From positions 1 to 64,000 of the forward strand of contig CAIJRN010000029.1 in the NCBI GenBank assembly GCA_903823115.1: a DNA stretch of 64,000 nt. The letters run 5' to 3'. Both the position numbers and the translations under genes were made by a program. Shown here piece after piece: positions 30,850 to 40,326 of this stretch. Under the pieces are notes generated by a model that saw only the letters and a list, made by a program, of their open reading frames with translations, did not search any database and was not told the DNA's origin. The number at the start of each line of letters is the position of its first letter. The first letter of the stretch is position 1. The DNA comes from an uncultured cyanobacterium. GTDB taxonomy: Bacteria > Cyanobacteriota > Cyanobacteriia > PCC-6307 > Cyanobiaceae.

Positions 30850-31492
30850 GAGTCTTTCTGCTGTCGAATCCTGGCAAGATTTGATAGTATTTTGTGATCC
30901 AAATGTACGATTCATTGTCGCATTGATTCGCCACATTCTTTGATCGACTCTTGCCTGCTGGTTCGGATTCCTTGTGCTTCAATTGTTCTGGTGAGGTGGA
31001 AGCGCCAGGAGTGTGATCGAACGGGATATGTCTGAGCTGATCTGATCTTGATCTATATGGTCATATCCAGTCTTGCGCATCGATTCTTTGGCTAAAAATT
31101 GAGAGTATTCCTGGCCGCAAGAAACCCAGGAGTTGGAAGCTTACTGAGTCAGCATCGATCTCAATCGCTGGATGCAGTAGAAGTGTTCTGTCGACGAGAT
31201 CAGCCTGCGATCATTGTTGGCGTTGGCCTGGGGCGAGTTGCGGATCTTCTCCCCAGAATGAGCTATGTGCACCAGGCTTTTTGATTGGGATGGGCCTATT
31301 CATCCCATTTTCGGACGTTGGTCCACGGGCTTGCTCTGTCGCTCGTTGCTGCGGCTTGACGCCTTCACGATTGGCGCGCGCGAGACCAAAATCCGTCGTT
31401 TTTCCTAGGGTCTTGCGTTTTTTGCGCCTTGGTCTTGGTGTTTTGCATCCTGATCCCTAACCTTCAGCTCGCTGATCGCTCTTCGTCTGCCC
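30850..31492. other. Long AT-richer intergenic region before the AraC-type gene
   Basis: The 640-bp stretch is clearly more AT-rich than both neighbours. I find no persuasive reading frame (the 61-codon frame at 31099-31284 has no recognisable features), no tRNA-like cloverleaf and no strong terminator for ftsY. The end (31395-31450) is rich in T with repeated TTGCG/TTGGT words. It may contain the regulatory region of the AraC-type gene or remnants of inserted DNA. Confidence 0.4.
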
Positions 31493-32566
31493 ATGCCTGC
31501 CTGGCGATCCGCTGGCGCTGCTCCACTTCCATTCATCAAGCTGCCTGGCGCGTCGCTGGCTTCTTCCAACACCGTTGATTTCGGTGGCGTGGTGGGCACC
31601 TTTCTGCCCCTGCATGTGCACCGCTGGGATCATCCCGATCGGGATCAGCCCTTCATCAACCATTCCGGCTGTATTCGCCTGGGTGATCTCACGCTGCTGG
31701 CCACCTGGGGATCGGCGATCAACGGCGAGGTGGAGCAGAGGTGTGAGGCCCAGCTGGTGCTTCCTTATGTTGCCGGCATCAACTCTTTCAAGATTGATCA
31801 TCAAAGTCATATTTTCCGTTCCTCCTGCTTCTTCATTCCTGCTGCAGGCAGCCGCATCCAGATCAATTGCAGCATGTGTTCGGGCATCATCATCAGCTTT
31901 CCGCCCGCTTCGCTGCTGCCCGTAGCCCAGGCCATGGCTGGTCCCGGTTTCGATGGCCTGCCCCTGCAGCTTGCCCTGGAGCAACCAGCTGTTCTCAGCC
32001 GCAAGGCGGATGCCCGCCGGGATCGGGTGCAACAGCTGTTGATGGAGACCATGGCCTACGTGGAGCGCACCCTGGCGATTGGCGGTGCCATCAATCCCAT
32101 GCTCAGACTCGACGATCTGGTCCGTCGCTTGATCGTGATGTTGCTGGTGCCCGATCTGCTGGAGGCGGCTGCGGAATCAGCTTCGCCAGCGCCTGAGCCC
32201 TTCATGCATCAGGCGCTGGTGGAATGGCTGCTGGCCCATCTGCACGAACCGATCAGCCTTTCGGACATGGAGCAGCGCAGCAGTTACAGCCGTCGCTCGC
32301 TTCAGTACGCCTTCAAGCAGCGCTTCGGCTGTGGCCCGATGCAGTGGCTGCGGCAGCAGCGATTGACCAAGGCCAAGGCCCTGCTGGAGCAGGCGGGAGG
32401 CCATCGCAGCCTGCTGGACGTGTCCCAGGCCTGTGGCTATCTCTCCCAGACCTCCTTCAGCCGTGATTTTCTGGCCCGCTACGGGGAGCGTCCGTCGCGG
32501 CTGTTGCGGCGCTGCCGGGATCTCCACCTGCTGTCCCATCTGGACGGCCAATCTGGAATCTCCTGA
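31493..32566 (+). CDS. AraC-family transcriptional regulator
   Basis: The 357-residue product ends in an AraC/XylS DNA-binding domain with two helix-turn-helix motifs. The first is around LSDMEQRSSYSRRSLQYAFKQ (about residues 260-285) and the second around LLDVSQACGYLSQTSFSRDF (about 310-330), followed by the conserved RYGERPSRLLR. The N-terminal 200 residues (GGVVGTFLPLHVHRWDHPDR, then mixed strands) have no recognised ligand domain but resemble the N-terminal parts of OruR/AraC-type regulators. No obvious target operon adjoins it. It lies between ftsY and the rsbU-like gene, which are neighbours in the canonical order, so it looks like an insertion. ATG 31493 is the only good start. Confidence 0.9.
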   Translation: MPAWRSAGAAPLPFIKLPGASLASSNTVDFGGVVGTFLPLHVHRWDHPDRDQPFINHSGCIRLGDLTLLATWGSAINGEVEQRCEAQLVLPYVAGINSFKIDHQSHIFRSSCFFIPAAGSRIQINCSMCSGIIISFPPASLLPVAQAMAGPGFDGLPLQLALEQPAVLSRKADARRDRVQQLLMETMAYVERTLAIGGAINPMLRLDDLVRRLIVMLLVPDLLEAAAESASPAPEPFMHQALVEWLLAHLHEPISLSDMEQRSSYSRRSLQYAFKQRFGCGPMQWLRQQRLTKAKALLEQAGGHRSLLDVSQACGYLSQTSFSRDFLARYGERPSRLLRRCRDLHLLSHLDGQSGIS

Positions 32567-32758
32567 CGGATCCCGTCTCCGTTCCACAGGCACTGGTCTC
32601 GTTGGGCAGCCCTGTTGATCCCTGCTTCTGCGGGCTTTCCGGCTTCGCTCTGCTGGCGTTTCCGGTGCTGAGATCCCAGGTTCGGCCGGCTTTCAGCGTC
32701 GCTCAGCCCGACGAATCCTCCGATCACTGCTACCTTTCGTGTCCTTCGCGGCCGCTCC

Positions 32759-34378
32759 TTGGGCAGCCAGCCGCCCCGCCGCCCCCCGGACCCCATCGCT
32801 GCTGCGGCCGCTCCAGGGCCAGCACCCGGATCTGCCGCCTCCGGACCGGATGCGGCCCAGCCCTTGCCAATCGCGCTCGAGTCCCTGCCTCTGGCCGGAT
32901 CGGCGTCGTCGGCCGATGTCGCCGGTTCGATCAGCCCGACGGCCCACGCGGCTCTTCCCCTGGCCGGGGTTGCACCTGCCCCCGAACCTCAGGCTGGTTC
33001 ATCCCATCCAGGTCAGAGCGCCTCGTCCCAGCCCCTGGCGGCGACCACGTCACTGCGGCAGTGGCTCGACAGCCTCAATCGCGAGCAGCGCCGCAACCAG
33101 GAGCTGTTGGCCTCGTTGGCCTTCGCCCTGCGCAGTTTCACCAATCTCAATCGCTTCCTCGAGCTGGTGCCGCTGGTGGCCTCCCGACTGGTGGAGGCCG
33201 AAGGCAGTGTCCTGGTGGTGTTTCACCCGGATGGCCGCCTCTGGCGCGACCATCTGCAGGCCACCCCGGGCGAGCGCTCCGCCGAGCTGCTGCGGCGACT
33301 GCTTGCCCTTCCCGACAGCCAATTGCAGGCCCAGTCGGGCGATGAGGCGGTGGCGGCCTTGCTCGATCCGCTGATCCGGCGGTTGCTGGGCCACGCCGAG
33401 CTGGTCGCCACCTCCGTGGTGGCTCGCAGCTGCCAGCGCGGCCGCCTCTATGTCTTCAGTGGCCGGCGCGGCTACAGCTGGAGCGATGTCCATCGCCGAC
33501 ATCTGCAGCTGGTGGCCGACCTCACGGGTGTGGCTCTGGAAAACGAGCTGCTGCAGCAGGACATGCGGCGCCATGAACGGCTCGATCGCCAGCTCAGCAT
33601 CGGTGCTGAGATCCAGGCCCAGCTGCTGCCCGATCACTGCCCGGTGATTGAGGGGGTGGAGCTGGCGGCCCGTTGCCGGCCCGCCTATCAGGTGGGTGGC
33701 GACTACTACGACTTCATCCCGGTACGGCCCGATCTGATCGGACGCCGCCGCGAACAGGGCCAGTGGGCCGTGGTGATGGGCGACGTGATGGGGAAAGGGG
33801 TGCCCGCCGGCCTGCTGATGACCCTGCTGCGGGGCATGTTGCGGGCCGAGGTGCTGAGCGGATTGCCCCCCGATCGCATCCTTCACGATCTCAATCGCCT
33901 GGCCCAGGAGGATCTGGCCCATTCGCACCGTTTCGTCACCCTGTTCTATTCCGATTACAACCCCATCAGCCGCCGGCTGCGCTATGCCAATGCCGCCCAT
34001 AATCCGCCTTTGATCTGGCGTCGCCAGCAGGCCCGGGTGGATCGTCTCGACGCGCCGGGGCTGCTGATCGGTCTGCAGAGTGAAGCGGAGTATGGCTGGG
34101 GTGAGGTGGTGCTCGAGCCGGGAGACGTGCTGCTGTATTACACCGATGGTGTCACCGAGGCCTCCGGATTCAGCGGTGAGCGCTTCGATGAGGAGCGGCT
34201 GGTGCGCGCTTTTGATGGCGCCTGTCGCTCGGGTCTCGGTGCCCAGGAGCTGCTGGATCAGCTGTTCGGGCGTCTGGATCGCTTCGTCGGTTCCGATCAC
34301 CAGCTCGAGGACGATGCCTCGATGGTGGTGCTGAAGGTGCGCGAAGACGTGCTGCTGCCGGCGCTGCCTGGATTCTGA
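32759..34378 (+). CDS. RsbU-type PP2C serine phosphatase with GAF-like sensor
   Basis: The product ends in a SpoIIE/RsbU PP2C phosphatase domain (about residues 275-530): [76 protein letters not shown] and [13 protein letters not shown]. The metal-binding Asp residues are in the GDYYDF, GDVMGKG and DGVTE segments. Residues about 105-265 look like a GAF sensor ([19 protein letters not shown] to [15 protein letters not shown]). The N-terminal 100 residues are Pro/Ala-rich and probably disordered. Such phosphatases usually act on anti-sigma antagonists in partner-switching stress signalling; no partner gene is next to it. The start is uncertain: TTG 32759 is the first usable codon, but translation could start later. 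Confidence 0.88.
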   Translation: MGSQPPRRPPDPIAAAAAPGPAPGSAASGPDAAQPLPIALESLPLAGSASSADVAGSISPTAHAALPLAGVAPAPEPQAGSSHPGQSASSQPLAATTSLRQWLDSLNREQRRNQELLASLAFALRSFTNLNRFLELVPLVASRLVEAEGSVLVVFHPDGRLWRDHLQATPGERSAELLRRLLALPDSQLQAQSGDEAVAALLDPLIRRLLGHAELVATSVVARSCQRGRLYVFSGRRGYSWSDVHRRHLQLVADLTGVALENELLQQDMRRHERLDRQLSIGAEIQAQLLPDHCPVIEGVELAARCRPAYQVGGDYYDFIPVRPDLIGRRREQGQWAVVMGDVMGKGVPAGLLMTLLRGMLRAEVLSGLPPDRILHDLNRLAQEDLAHSHRFVTLFYSDYNPISRRLRYANAAHNPPLIWRRQQARVDRLDAPGLLIGLQSEAEYGWGEVVLEPGDVLLYYTDGVTEASGFSGERFDEERLVRAFDGACRSGLGAQELLDQLFGRLDRFVGSDHQLEDDASMVVLKVREDVLLPALPGF

Positions 34379-34416
34379 GGCCGGCTGCCAAGCTGGGATG
34401 TTCAGCCCAGCCCGCG

Positions 34417-35886
34417 ATGGCCGCCGAATCCACGCCCCCTTCTTCGAGTTCCGGTGTGACGGGCGGTGCGGCCGGGGGCTGGAGCGATCGCTTCGAGCAA
34501 GGCCTGCATCCGGCGATCGAGCGCTTCAATGCCTCGATCGGCTTCGACATCACCCTGCTGCAGGAGGATCTCGATGGCTCGGTTGCCCATGCCCGCATGC
34601 TCGGCCGTTGCGCTGTGATCACGGAGCAGGAGGCCGATCGGCTGATCGAGGGCCTTGAGTCGATCCGCCGTGAGGCGGCGGCCGGCCAGTTCCAGCCCAC
34701 GATCGAGGCGGAGGATGTGCATTTCGCCGTCGAGCGGCGGTTGATCGAGCTGCTCGGGCCCGTGGGCAAGAAGCTGCACACCGGCCGCAGTCGCAATGAT
34801 CAGGTCGGCACCGATCTGCGGCTGTGGTTGCGGCGGCGTATCGATGACATCGAGCTCGCCCTGCTGCGTTTCGAGCGGGCCCTGCTCGCCCAGGCGGAGG
34901 CCCATGCCGATACCCTGATCCCCGGCTACACCCATCTGCAGCGGGCCCAGCCGATCTGCCTGGCCCATCATCTGCTGGCCTACATCGAAATGGCCGAACG
35001 GGACCGTTCGCGTCTGGCCGATGTGCGCCGCCGGGTCGACATCTGCCCGCTCGGGGCGGCGGCCCTGGCCGGTACGCCGGTGCCGATCGATCGTCGCCAG
35101 ACAGCCGCCGCCCTTGGCTTCGCCAGCCTCTATGCCAACTCCCTCGATGCCGTCAGCGATCGGGATTTCGCGGTGGAGTTCATGGCCGCCGCCAGCCTGG
35201 TGCTGGTCCATCTCAGCCGGCTCAGTGAGGAGGTGATTCTCTGGGCCAGTGAGGAGTTCGCCTTTGTCTCGCTCACCGATCGCTGCGCCACCGGCAGCAG
35301 CCTGATGCCTCAGAAGAAGAACCCCGATGTGCCGGAGCTGGTGCGCGGCAAGAGCGGCCGGGTCTTTGGCCATCTGATGGGCCTGCTGACGATGATCAAG
35401 GGTCTGCCCCTGGCTTACAACAAGGACTTCCAGGAGGACAAGGAGGCGCTGTTCGATGGCGTGCGCACCTGTCTGGATTGTCTGGAGGCGATGGCGATCC
35501 TGTTTGAGGAGGGCCTGGAGTTCCGGCCTGAGCGCCTGGAGCGGGCGGTGGAGTCCGATTTCTCCAATGCCACCGATGTGGCCGACTATCTGGTGGCTCG
35601 GGACGTGCCGTTCCGCGAGGCCTATCAGCTGGTCGGCGGCCTGGTGAAGGGTTGCCTGCGGGAGGGGATCCTGCTCAAGGATCTGCCGCTGGCCCGCTGG
35701 CAGCAGCTCCATCCGGCCTTCGAGGCCGACATCCATGCCGCCATCGCGCCCCGTCAGGTGGTCCGGGCCCGCCGCAGTGAGGGCGGCACCGGCTTCGAGC
35801 AGGTGAGGCAGCAGTTGGATCTGGCTCGTCAGCGATTGGGCGAAGGATCGTCAGCGACTTCGGAACAATGTGGCCAGGCGGTTTAA
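34417..35886 (+). CDS. argH: Argininosuccinate lyase
   Basis: ArgH splits argininosuccinate into arginine and fumarate. The 489-residue product carries the fumarase/aspartase-superfamily signature [17 protein letters not shown]. The conserved region 1 is [19 protein letters not shown] and region 2 is [20 protein letters not shown]. The catalytic Ser lies in the flexible loop of the signature, and the catalytic base His lies in region 2. Length is slightly above the usual 460 because of an N-terminal Ser/Gly-rich stretch of about 25 residues ([17 protein letters not shown]). It is co-directional with the rsbU-like gene (38 bp gap) and the RNA-binding protein gene. Confidence 0.98.
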   Translation: MAAESTPPSSSSGVTGGAAGGWSDRFEQGLHPAIERFNASIGFDITLLQEDLDGSVAHARMLGRCAVITEQEADRLIEGLESIRREAAAGQFQPTIEAEDVHFAVERRLIELLGPVGKKLHTGRSRNDQVGTDLRLWLRRRIDDIELALLRFERALLAQAEAHADTLIPGYTHLQRAQPICLAHHLLAYIEMAERDRSRLADVRRRVDICPLGAAALAGTPVPIDRRQTAAALGFASLYANSLDAVSDRDFAVEFMAAASLVLVHLSRLSEEVILWASEEFAFVSLTDRCATGSSLMPQKKNPDVPELVRGKSGRVFGHLMGLLTMIKGLPLAYNKDFQEDKEALFDGVRTCLDCLEAMAILFEEGLEFRPERLERAVESDFSNATDVADYLVARDVPFREAYQLVGGLVKGCLREGILLKDLPLARWQQLHPAFEADIHAAIAPRQVVRARRSEGGTGFEQVRQQLDLARQRLGEGSSATSEQCGQAV

Positions 35887-35965
35887 CCTTTGCGGGTGTG
35901 TGACGTTTCGGCGTCACTCGGGCCCCTCACGGTTCCAGCCCATTCCCGGTCATCAGGTCAGTTCA

Positions 35966-36508
35966 GTGAGTATTTTTGTCGGTAATCTGCCCTTCCGCGC
36001 CGAGCAGGAAGACATTCTCGAGCTCTTCGCCCCCTTTGGAGAGGTGGCGAACTGCTCCCTTCCCTTGGAGAGGGACACCGGTCGCAAGCGCGGCTTCGCC
36101 TTCGTCGAGATGGTGGATCCAGAGCTGGAGACCAAGGCCATCGATGCCCTGCAGGGGGTTGAGTTGATGGGTCGTCCCCTGCGCATCAACAAGGCCGAAC
36201 CCCGCAGCGGCGGCGGTGGAGGAGGCGGCGGCTATGGCGGCGGCGGCGGGGGCGGTGGTCGCCGCCCTGGCGGCTATGGCGGCGGTGGTGGTGGTTATGG
36301 CGCCGGGGCCGGCGGCTATGGCGGTGGAGCTGGCGGCGGCGGCGGTGAGCGCGGCTCCGGAGCCCGGGGCTGGGAAGATCGCAGCTATGGCGGTGGCGAT
36401 CGCGCTGGCGACAGCTTCGATGCCGGCCGTGCCCGCCGCCGCCGCAGTGGCAGTGGCGGTGGTGGCGATTTCGGCGGCGGTGGCGATTATCCCGGCGCCG
36501 AGGGCTGA
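35966..36508 (+). CDS. rbp: RRM RNA-binding protein with glycine-rich tail
   Basis: Cyanobacterial Rbp proteins are single-RRM, glycine-tailed RNA-binding proteins; some are cold-induced and some help localise photosystem mRNAs at thylakoids (family knowledge). GTG 35966 gives MSIFVGNLPFRAEQEDILEL, placing the RNP2 motif (IFVGNL) at the N-terminus as in all members. RNP1 is KRGFAFVEM. After residue about 82 the tail of nearly 100 residues is Gly-rich with Tyr/Arg interspersed (GGGYGGGGGG-type), ending DYPGAEG. The frame is open 32 codons further upstream into argH; the GTG fits far better. The region after it has no strong terminator. Confidence 0.95.
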   Translation: MSIFVGNLPFRAEQEDILELFAPFGEVANCSLPLERDTGRKRGFAFVEMVDPELETKAIDALQGVELMGRPLRINKAEPRSGGGGGGGGYGGGGGGGGRRPGGYGGGGGGYGAGAGGYGGGAGGGGGERGSGARGWEDRSYGGGDRAGDSFDAGRARRRRSGSGGGGDFGGGGDYPGAEG

Positions 36509-36785
36509 AGCCCCGGCTTCCGGGATCGCTGCTCGCTGTCTGCCAGCGCCCGCTTGACTGAGCCTCGGATCAGCCAAGCCCCAATGCGGCGCTTTTCCCG
36601 TAGGGGAGAGGGCCATGTGCCTTGGGCAGGCTTGTCCCAGGCCTTTGATCGTTGCGGCTCTGCAGACGCCCCAGCCAGCAGCCGTTGATGCTGGCGCTGG
36701 TTTGTTGCACCCTGATCGCCGGAACTGTTTCGCTTGATCGCCTTGCGCAATCCTGCCCCGTTGCGGCTGATCCGGGTGAGGCTTT

Positions 36786-37808
36786 TCAGTGCCCCCGTTC
36801 CTCGAGTTGCCGGGCTGCCGTTTCCAGCACCTCGACGCCGGCGTCGGCGGCTCCGGCCGCCCGGGTCAGGGCAGCGCGCCAATGGCGGGCACCGTTGACG
36901 CCTTCCACCACATGCACCAGATGGCGGGCGATCGGCCAGAGCCGCCCGCCGGAGCCGCACCAGCGCTCCGTATGGGGCACCAGGCCTCGCACCACGCTGG
37001 AGGCCCGTACCGGGGTGGCGGGCGGTGCCGCAAAGAGGTCTCCATCCACCCCTGCCCAGCGCAGCGGGTGGTGGTAAGCCGCCCGACCCACCATCACCCC
37101 ATCCACCTGCTCCAACTGCTGCCGGCACTGGTTCAGTTCCTCGAGGCCTCCATTGAGTTCGATCGTCAGGGCTGGGCGGTCCCGTTTGAGCTGGTGCACC
37201 AGATCCCAGCGCAGCGGCGGGATCGTGCGGTTCTGCTTCGGATCGAGGCCCTCCAGCCAGGCCTTGCGGGCATGGACGGCGAAACGGCGGGCGCCGGAGC
37301 GGGCCACCGTGTCCACAAAGGCCAGTAGCTCCTCGTAGGAGTCCCGGTTGTCGATGCCGATGCGGTGCTTCACCGTCACCGGCAGGGGCGAGGCTGCGGC
37401 CATGGCTTCGACGCAGCGGGCCACCTGCTCGGGAACCGCCATCAGGCAGGCGCCGAAGCGGCCCTGCTGCACCTTGTCACTGGGGCAGCCGACGTTGAGA
37501 TTCACCTCGTCATAGCCCCAGTCGGCGGCGAGCCGGGTGGCCTGGGCCAGCAGGGCCGGATCGTCGCCGCCCAGTTGCAGGGCCAGGGGCCTTTCGATCG
37601 GCTCGAAGCCCAGCAGCCGCTCCAGCCGCTGCTGGCGCTCCCCCATGCGGCTGGATCCGCCGTCCTCGGCGATGTGATGCAGGGCCCGGGCCACCACCAT
37701 CTCGCTGTACAGCAGGCAATGGCGGCTGATCTGGCGCATCAGCACCCGGAAGTGCCGATCGGTGCAGTCCAGCATGGGCGCCACACTGAAGCGATAGTTC
37801 TGCTGCAT
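36786..37808 (-). CDS. dusA: tRNA-dihydrouridine synthase A
   Basis: DusA reduces uridine to dihydrouridine at positions 20/20a of tRNA using FMN and NADPH. ATG 37808 gives MQQNYRFSVAPMLDCTDRHF, the exact family start; the frame continues upstream through the divergent gene but that part is not protein-like. Catalytic Cys is in LNVGCPSDKVQQGRFGACLM, where NVGCPS is the DusA form of the motif. VTVKHRIGID and FAVHARKAWLEGL are the FMN and tRNA-binding segments, and ELNGGL and DGVMVGRAAYHHP complete the barrel. The product is 340 residues. Its start codon lies only 6 bp from the start of the divergent flavoprotein gene. Confidence 0.96.
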   Translation of the reverse strand: MQQNYRFSVAPMLDCTDRHFRVLMRQISRHCLLYSEMVVARALHHIAEDGGSSRMGERQQRLERLLGFEPIERPLALQLGGDDPALLAQATRLAADWGYDEVNLNVGCPSDKVQQGRFGACLMAVPEQVARCVEAMAAASPLPVTVKHRIGIDNRDSYEELLAFVDTVARSGARRFAVHARKAWLEGLDPKQNRTIPPLRWDLVHQLKRDRPALTIELNGGLEELNQCRQQLEQVDGVMVGRAAYHHPLRWAGVDGDLFAAPPATPVRASSVVRGLVPHTERWCGSGGRLWPIARHLVHVVEGVNGARHWRAALTRAAGAADAGVEVLETAARQLEERGH

Positions 37809-37814
37809 CTCCCC

Positions 37815-39080
37815 ATGCTGCCTAGCCACGTGTCCCTGGTGGTTGCCGGTGGGGGGCCAGCGGGATTCATGGCGGCGATCACGGCGGCGGAGATCACGAT
37901 CGCCGCGGGCGGCAGCCCGGCGGTTCTGGTGCTCGAGGCCACCCCAGAGCCCTTGCACAAGGTGCTGATCAGCGGTGGCGGCCGCTGCAATGTCACCCAT
38001 GCCTGCTGGGATCCTCTGGCCCTGGTGGGCTATTACCCCCGCGGCGGCCGGGCCTTGCGGGGTCCCTTCTCGCGATTCGCCACGGCCGAGACGGTGGCCT
38101 GGTTTGAGCAGCGCGGGCTGGCTCTGGTGGAGGAAGCTGATGGCCGCCTGTTTCCACGCAGTCAGCGCTCCAGCTCGGTGGTCGACACCCTGCGCCGTGA
38201 AGCGGCCCGACTGGGGGTGACGCTGCGCACCAGTGAAGCCTTGCAAGCGGCGGAACCGCTGCAGGATGGTGGTTTTCAGCTGCGCTTGCGCTCAGGGGCG
38301 CTGCTGCGGTCCGATCGGCTGCTGCTGGCCACCGGCAGCCATCCCAGCGGCCATCGCCTGGCGGCCGGCCTGGGCCACACGGTGGTGCCGCCGGTCCCCT
38401 CCCTGTTCACCCTGCGCCTGGCGGACCATCCCCTGGCCGATCTGGCGGGGGTGGTGATGGATCCGGCCGGTCTTGAGCTGATCCTGGCCGGGACCCCGTC
38501 GCGGCGCCATCGCCAGAGCGGGCCCCTGTTGATCACCCATTGGGGCCTGAGTGGGCCCACCGTGCTGCGGCTGACGGCCTTCGCGGCCCGGGATCTGAAG
38601 CAGGCCGGCTATCGGGGCGAGCTGCGGGTCGACTGGAGTGGTGGTCGCAGCCAGCTGGAGCTGCAGGAGCTGTTTGCGGAGCTGCGCCGCGACCAGGCCC
38701 GCAAACAACTGAACAATGCCCGCCCCTGGCCGGAGCTCAGCCGCCGGCTCTGGCTGCATCTGCTCGATCGGCTGGGTGTCGATGGCGAGCTGCGCTGGGC
38801 CGATCTCGGCCGCCGCCCCCAGGAGGCCCTGATTGAGGCCTTGCGGGCCAGCCGCTACCAGGTGTCCGGCCGGGGTCCCTTCGGCGAGGAGTTCGTGACG
38901 GCCGGTGGGGTGGCCCTCGGTGAGGTGAACCTGGCCACGATGGAGAGCCGCCGTCAGCCGGGTTTATACCTGGCTGGAGAGATTCTTGATGTCGATGGGG
39001 TGACGGGCGGATTCAATTTCCAGCACTGCTGGAGTTCCGGCTGGTTGGCAGGACAGGCGATCGCCGCCACTGGTCCCTGA
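37815..39080 (+). CDS. HI0933-family FAD-dependent oxidoreductase
   Basis: The 421-residue product is an NAD(P)/FAD-dependent flavoprotein of the HI0933/YhiN type, whose substrate is unknown. The dinucleotide-binding motif is VVAGGGPAGFMAAI at residues about 9-22; the family-specific VLISGGGRCNVTHA follows. GRLFPRSQRSSSVVDTLR, LLATGSHPSGHRLAAGLGHT and the C-terminal FVTAGGVALGEVNLATMESR, GLYLAGEILDVDGVTGGFNF and QHCWSSGWLAG are all characteristic. ATG 37815 is used; GTG 37830 is an alternative. It is divergent from dusA with start codons 6 bp apart, so each promoter must lie inside the other gene or be very compact. Confidence 0.93.
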   Translation: MLPSHVSLVVAGGGPAGFMAAITAAEITIAAGGSPAVLVLEATPEPLHKVLISGGGRCNVTHACWDPLALVGYYPRGGRALRGPFSRFATAETVAWFEQRGLALVEEADGRLFPRSQRSSSVVDTLRREAARLGVTLRTSEALQAAEPLQDGGFQLRLRSGALLRSDRLLLATGSHPSGHRLAAGLGHTVVPPVPSLFTLRLADHPLADLAGVVMDPAGLELILAGTPSRRHRQSGPLLITHWGLSGPTVLRLTAFAARDLKQAGYRGELRVDWSGGRSQLELQELFAELRRDQARKQLNNARPWPELSRRLWLHLLDRLGVDGELRWADLGRRPQEALIEALRASRYQVSGRGPFGEEFVTAGGVALGEVNLATMESRRQPGLYLAGEILDVDGVTGGFNFQHCWSSGWLAGQAIAATGP

Positions 39081-39096
39081 GGCAATAGCAGCGAAC

Positions 39097-40323
39097 TCAG
39101 CGAATGTGCTCGAACACGGAGAACATCGGCAGGTACATGGCCAGCAGCACCGAACCCACAATGACCCCGACCAACACAATCATCACCGGCTCCAGCATGG
39201 AGGTCATGGCTTTGACGGTGGCGGCAACTTCATCTTCATAGAAATCGGCAACTTTTGAGAGCATCGCATCCATTTCGCCAGTTTCTTCGCCGATGGCCAT
39301 CATGCTGATCGCCATGTCCGGAAATACTTTCTTGACCTCCAGGGCGGCGCTCAGAGGTACACCCTCGCTCACATCGTTGCGCGAGGAGCTGATCGCGTCA
39401 CCAATCAGGGTGTTGGAGGTGATGTCGCGCACGATTTCCAGGGACATCAAGATGGGCACACCGGCCTTGGAGAGGCAGCTGAGGGTGCGGCAGAACTGGG
39501 CGGTGGCCGTTTTCTGGATCAGGTCGCCAAACAGGGGAATTTTGAGAGAAAAGGAATCCACGGAGCGCCGGCCGGTGGGAGTCGCGTAGTAGCGGGAGAA
39601 CATGTAGGCGCCGATCCCGATGCCCCCCACCAGGAAGAAGGAGAAAGAGGAGCGCAGCAATTTGCTCAGATCGAGCATCATTTGCGTGAATAGCGGTAGC
39701 TTGGCCCCCAACTGATCGAAGATCGTCGAGAAGGTGGGGATCAGGAAGACCGTCATGCCCAGAAACACGGCGATCGCGATCACCAGCACGGTGATCGGAT
39801 AACCCAGGGCTCCTTTGATCTGGTTCTGCAGTTTGGCGTTGTCTTCCAGCAGGATGGCCAGTCGCTTGAGGGTTTCATCGAGCACGCCACCGGCTTCGCC
39901 GGCTTCCACCAGGGCGATCGTGAGATTGTCGAACACCTGGGGCCAGCGACGCATTGAATTGCCCAGGCTTTCCCCCTGATTCACCTCCCGCGTCATGCTG
40001 GTCAGCGCTTTGCGGAACAAGGTGGAGCGCTGCTGGGTGCGCATCAGGTCGAGGCTGCGCAGAATCGGCACCCCCGCATCCACCAGGGCCGAAAGTTTGC
40101 TGGCGAACAGGGCCTTTTCGCGGATGCTGATGCCGCCTTCGATCAGGTTGCGGAAATCGAAAGTTTCACCGGTTGGGGCGATGGATTCCTTGCGCACCAA
40201 GGTGTTGGCAAGAATGCCGCGTCGCCGCAATTCCCTTCTGGCGCTGGCCGGACTGTCCGCCTGAATCGTCAGCTCGCGTTTCCGGCCGGAGTTGGTGGTG
40301 TAGGTGACAAAAAACGCTGTCAT
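39097..40323 (-). CDS. pilC: Type IV pilus inner-membrane platform protein PilC
   Basis: PilC is the inner-membrane platform that couples the PilB/PilT motors to pilus assembly and retraction. The 408-residue product has two tandem T2SSF domains, at about residues 70-195 and 275-400. Motifs include LASALVDAGVPILRSLDLM-type in domain 1, the repeated RTLSCLSKAGVPILMSLEIV in domain 2, and EAGEAGGVLDETLKRLA and IGEETGEMDAMLSKVADFYE. Three hydrophobic segments occur (about 170-190, 220-240 and 375-395). It is the last gene of a pilB-pilT-pilC operon, 3 bp after pilT. Confidence 0.96.
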   Translation of the reverse strand: MTAFFVTYTTNSGRKRELTIQADSPASARRELRRRGILANTLVRKESIAPTGETFDFRNLIEGGISIREKALFASKLSALVDAGVPILRSLDLMRTQQRSTLFRKALTSMTREVNQGESLGNSMRRWPQVFDNLTIALVEAGEAGGVLDETLKRLAILLEDNAKLQNQIKGALGYPITVLVIAIAVFLGMTVFLIPTFSTIFDQLGAKLPLFTQMMLDLSKLLRSSFSFFLVGGIGIGAYMFSRYYATPTGRRSVDSFSLKIPLFGDLIQKTATAQFCRTLSCLSKAGVPILMSLEIVRDITSNTLIGDAISSSRNDVSEGVPLSAALEVKKVFPDMAISMMAIGEETGEMDAMLSKVADFYEDEVAATVKAMTSMLEPVMIVLVGVIVGSVLLAMYLPMFSVFEHIR

Positions 40324-40326
40324 CGA

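Noticed and set aside
36216-36500. Glycine-codon repeats as a tandem DNA repeat or CRISPR-like array
   Set aside because: The GGC/GGT repetition is explained by the glycine-rich tail of the RRM protein; there is no constant repeat-spacer structure.
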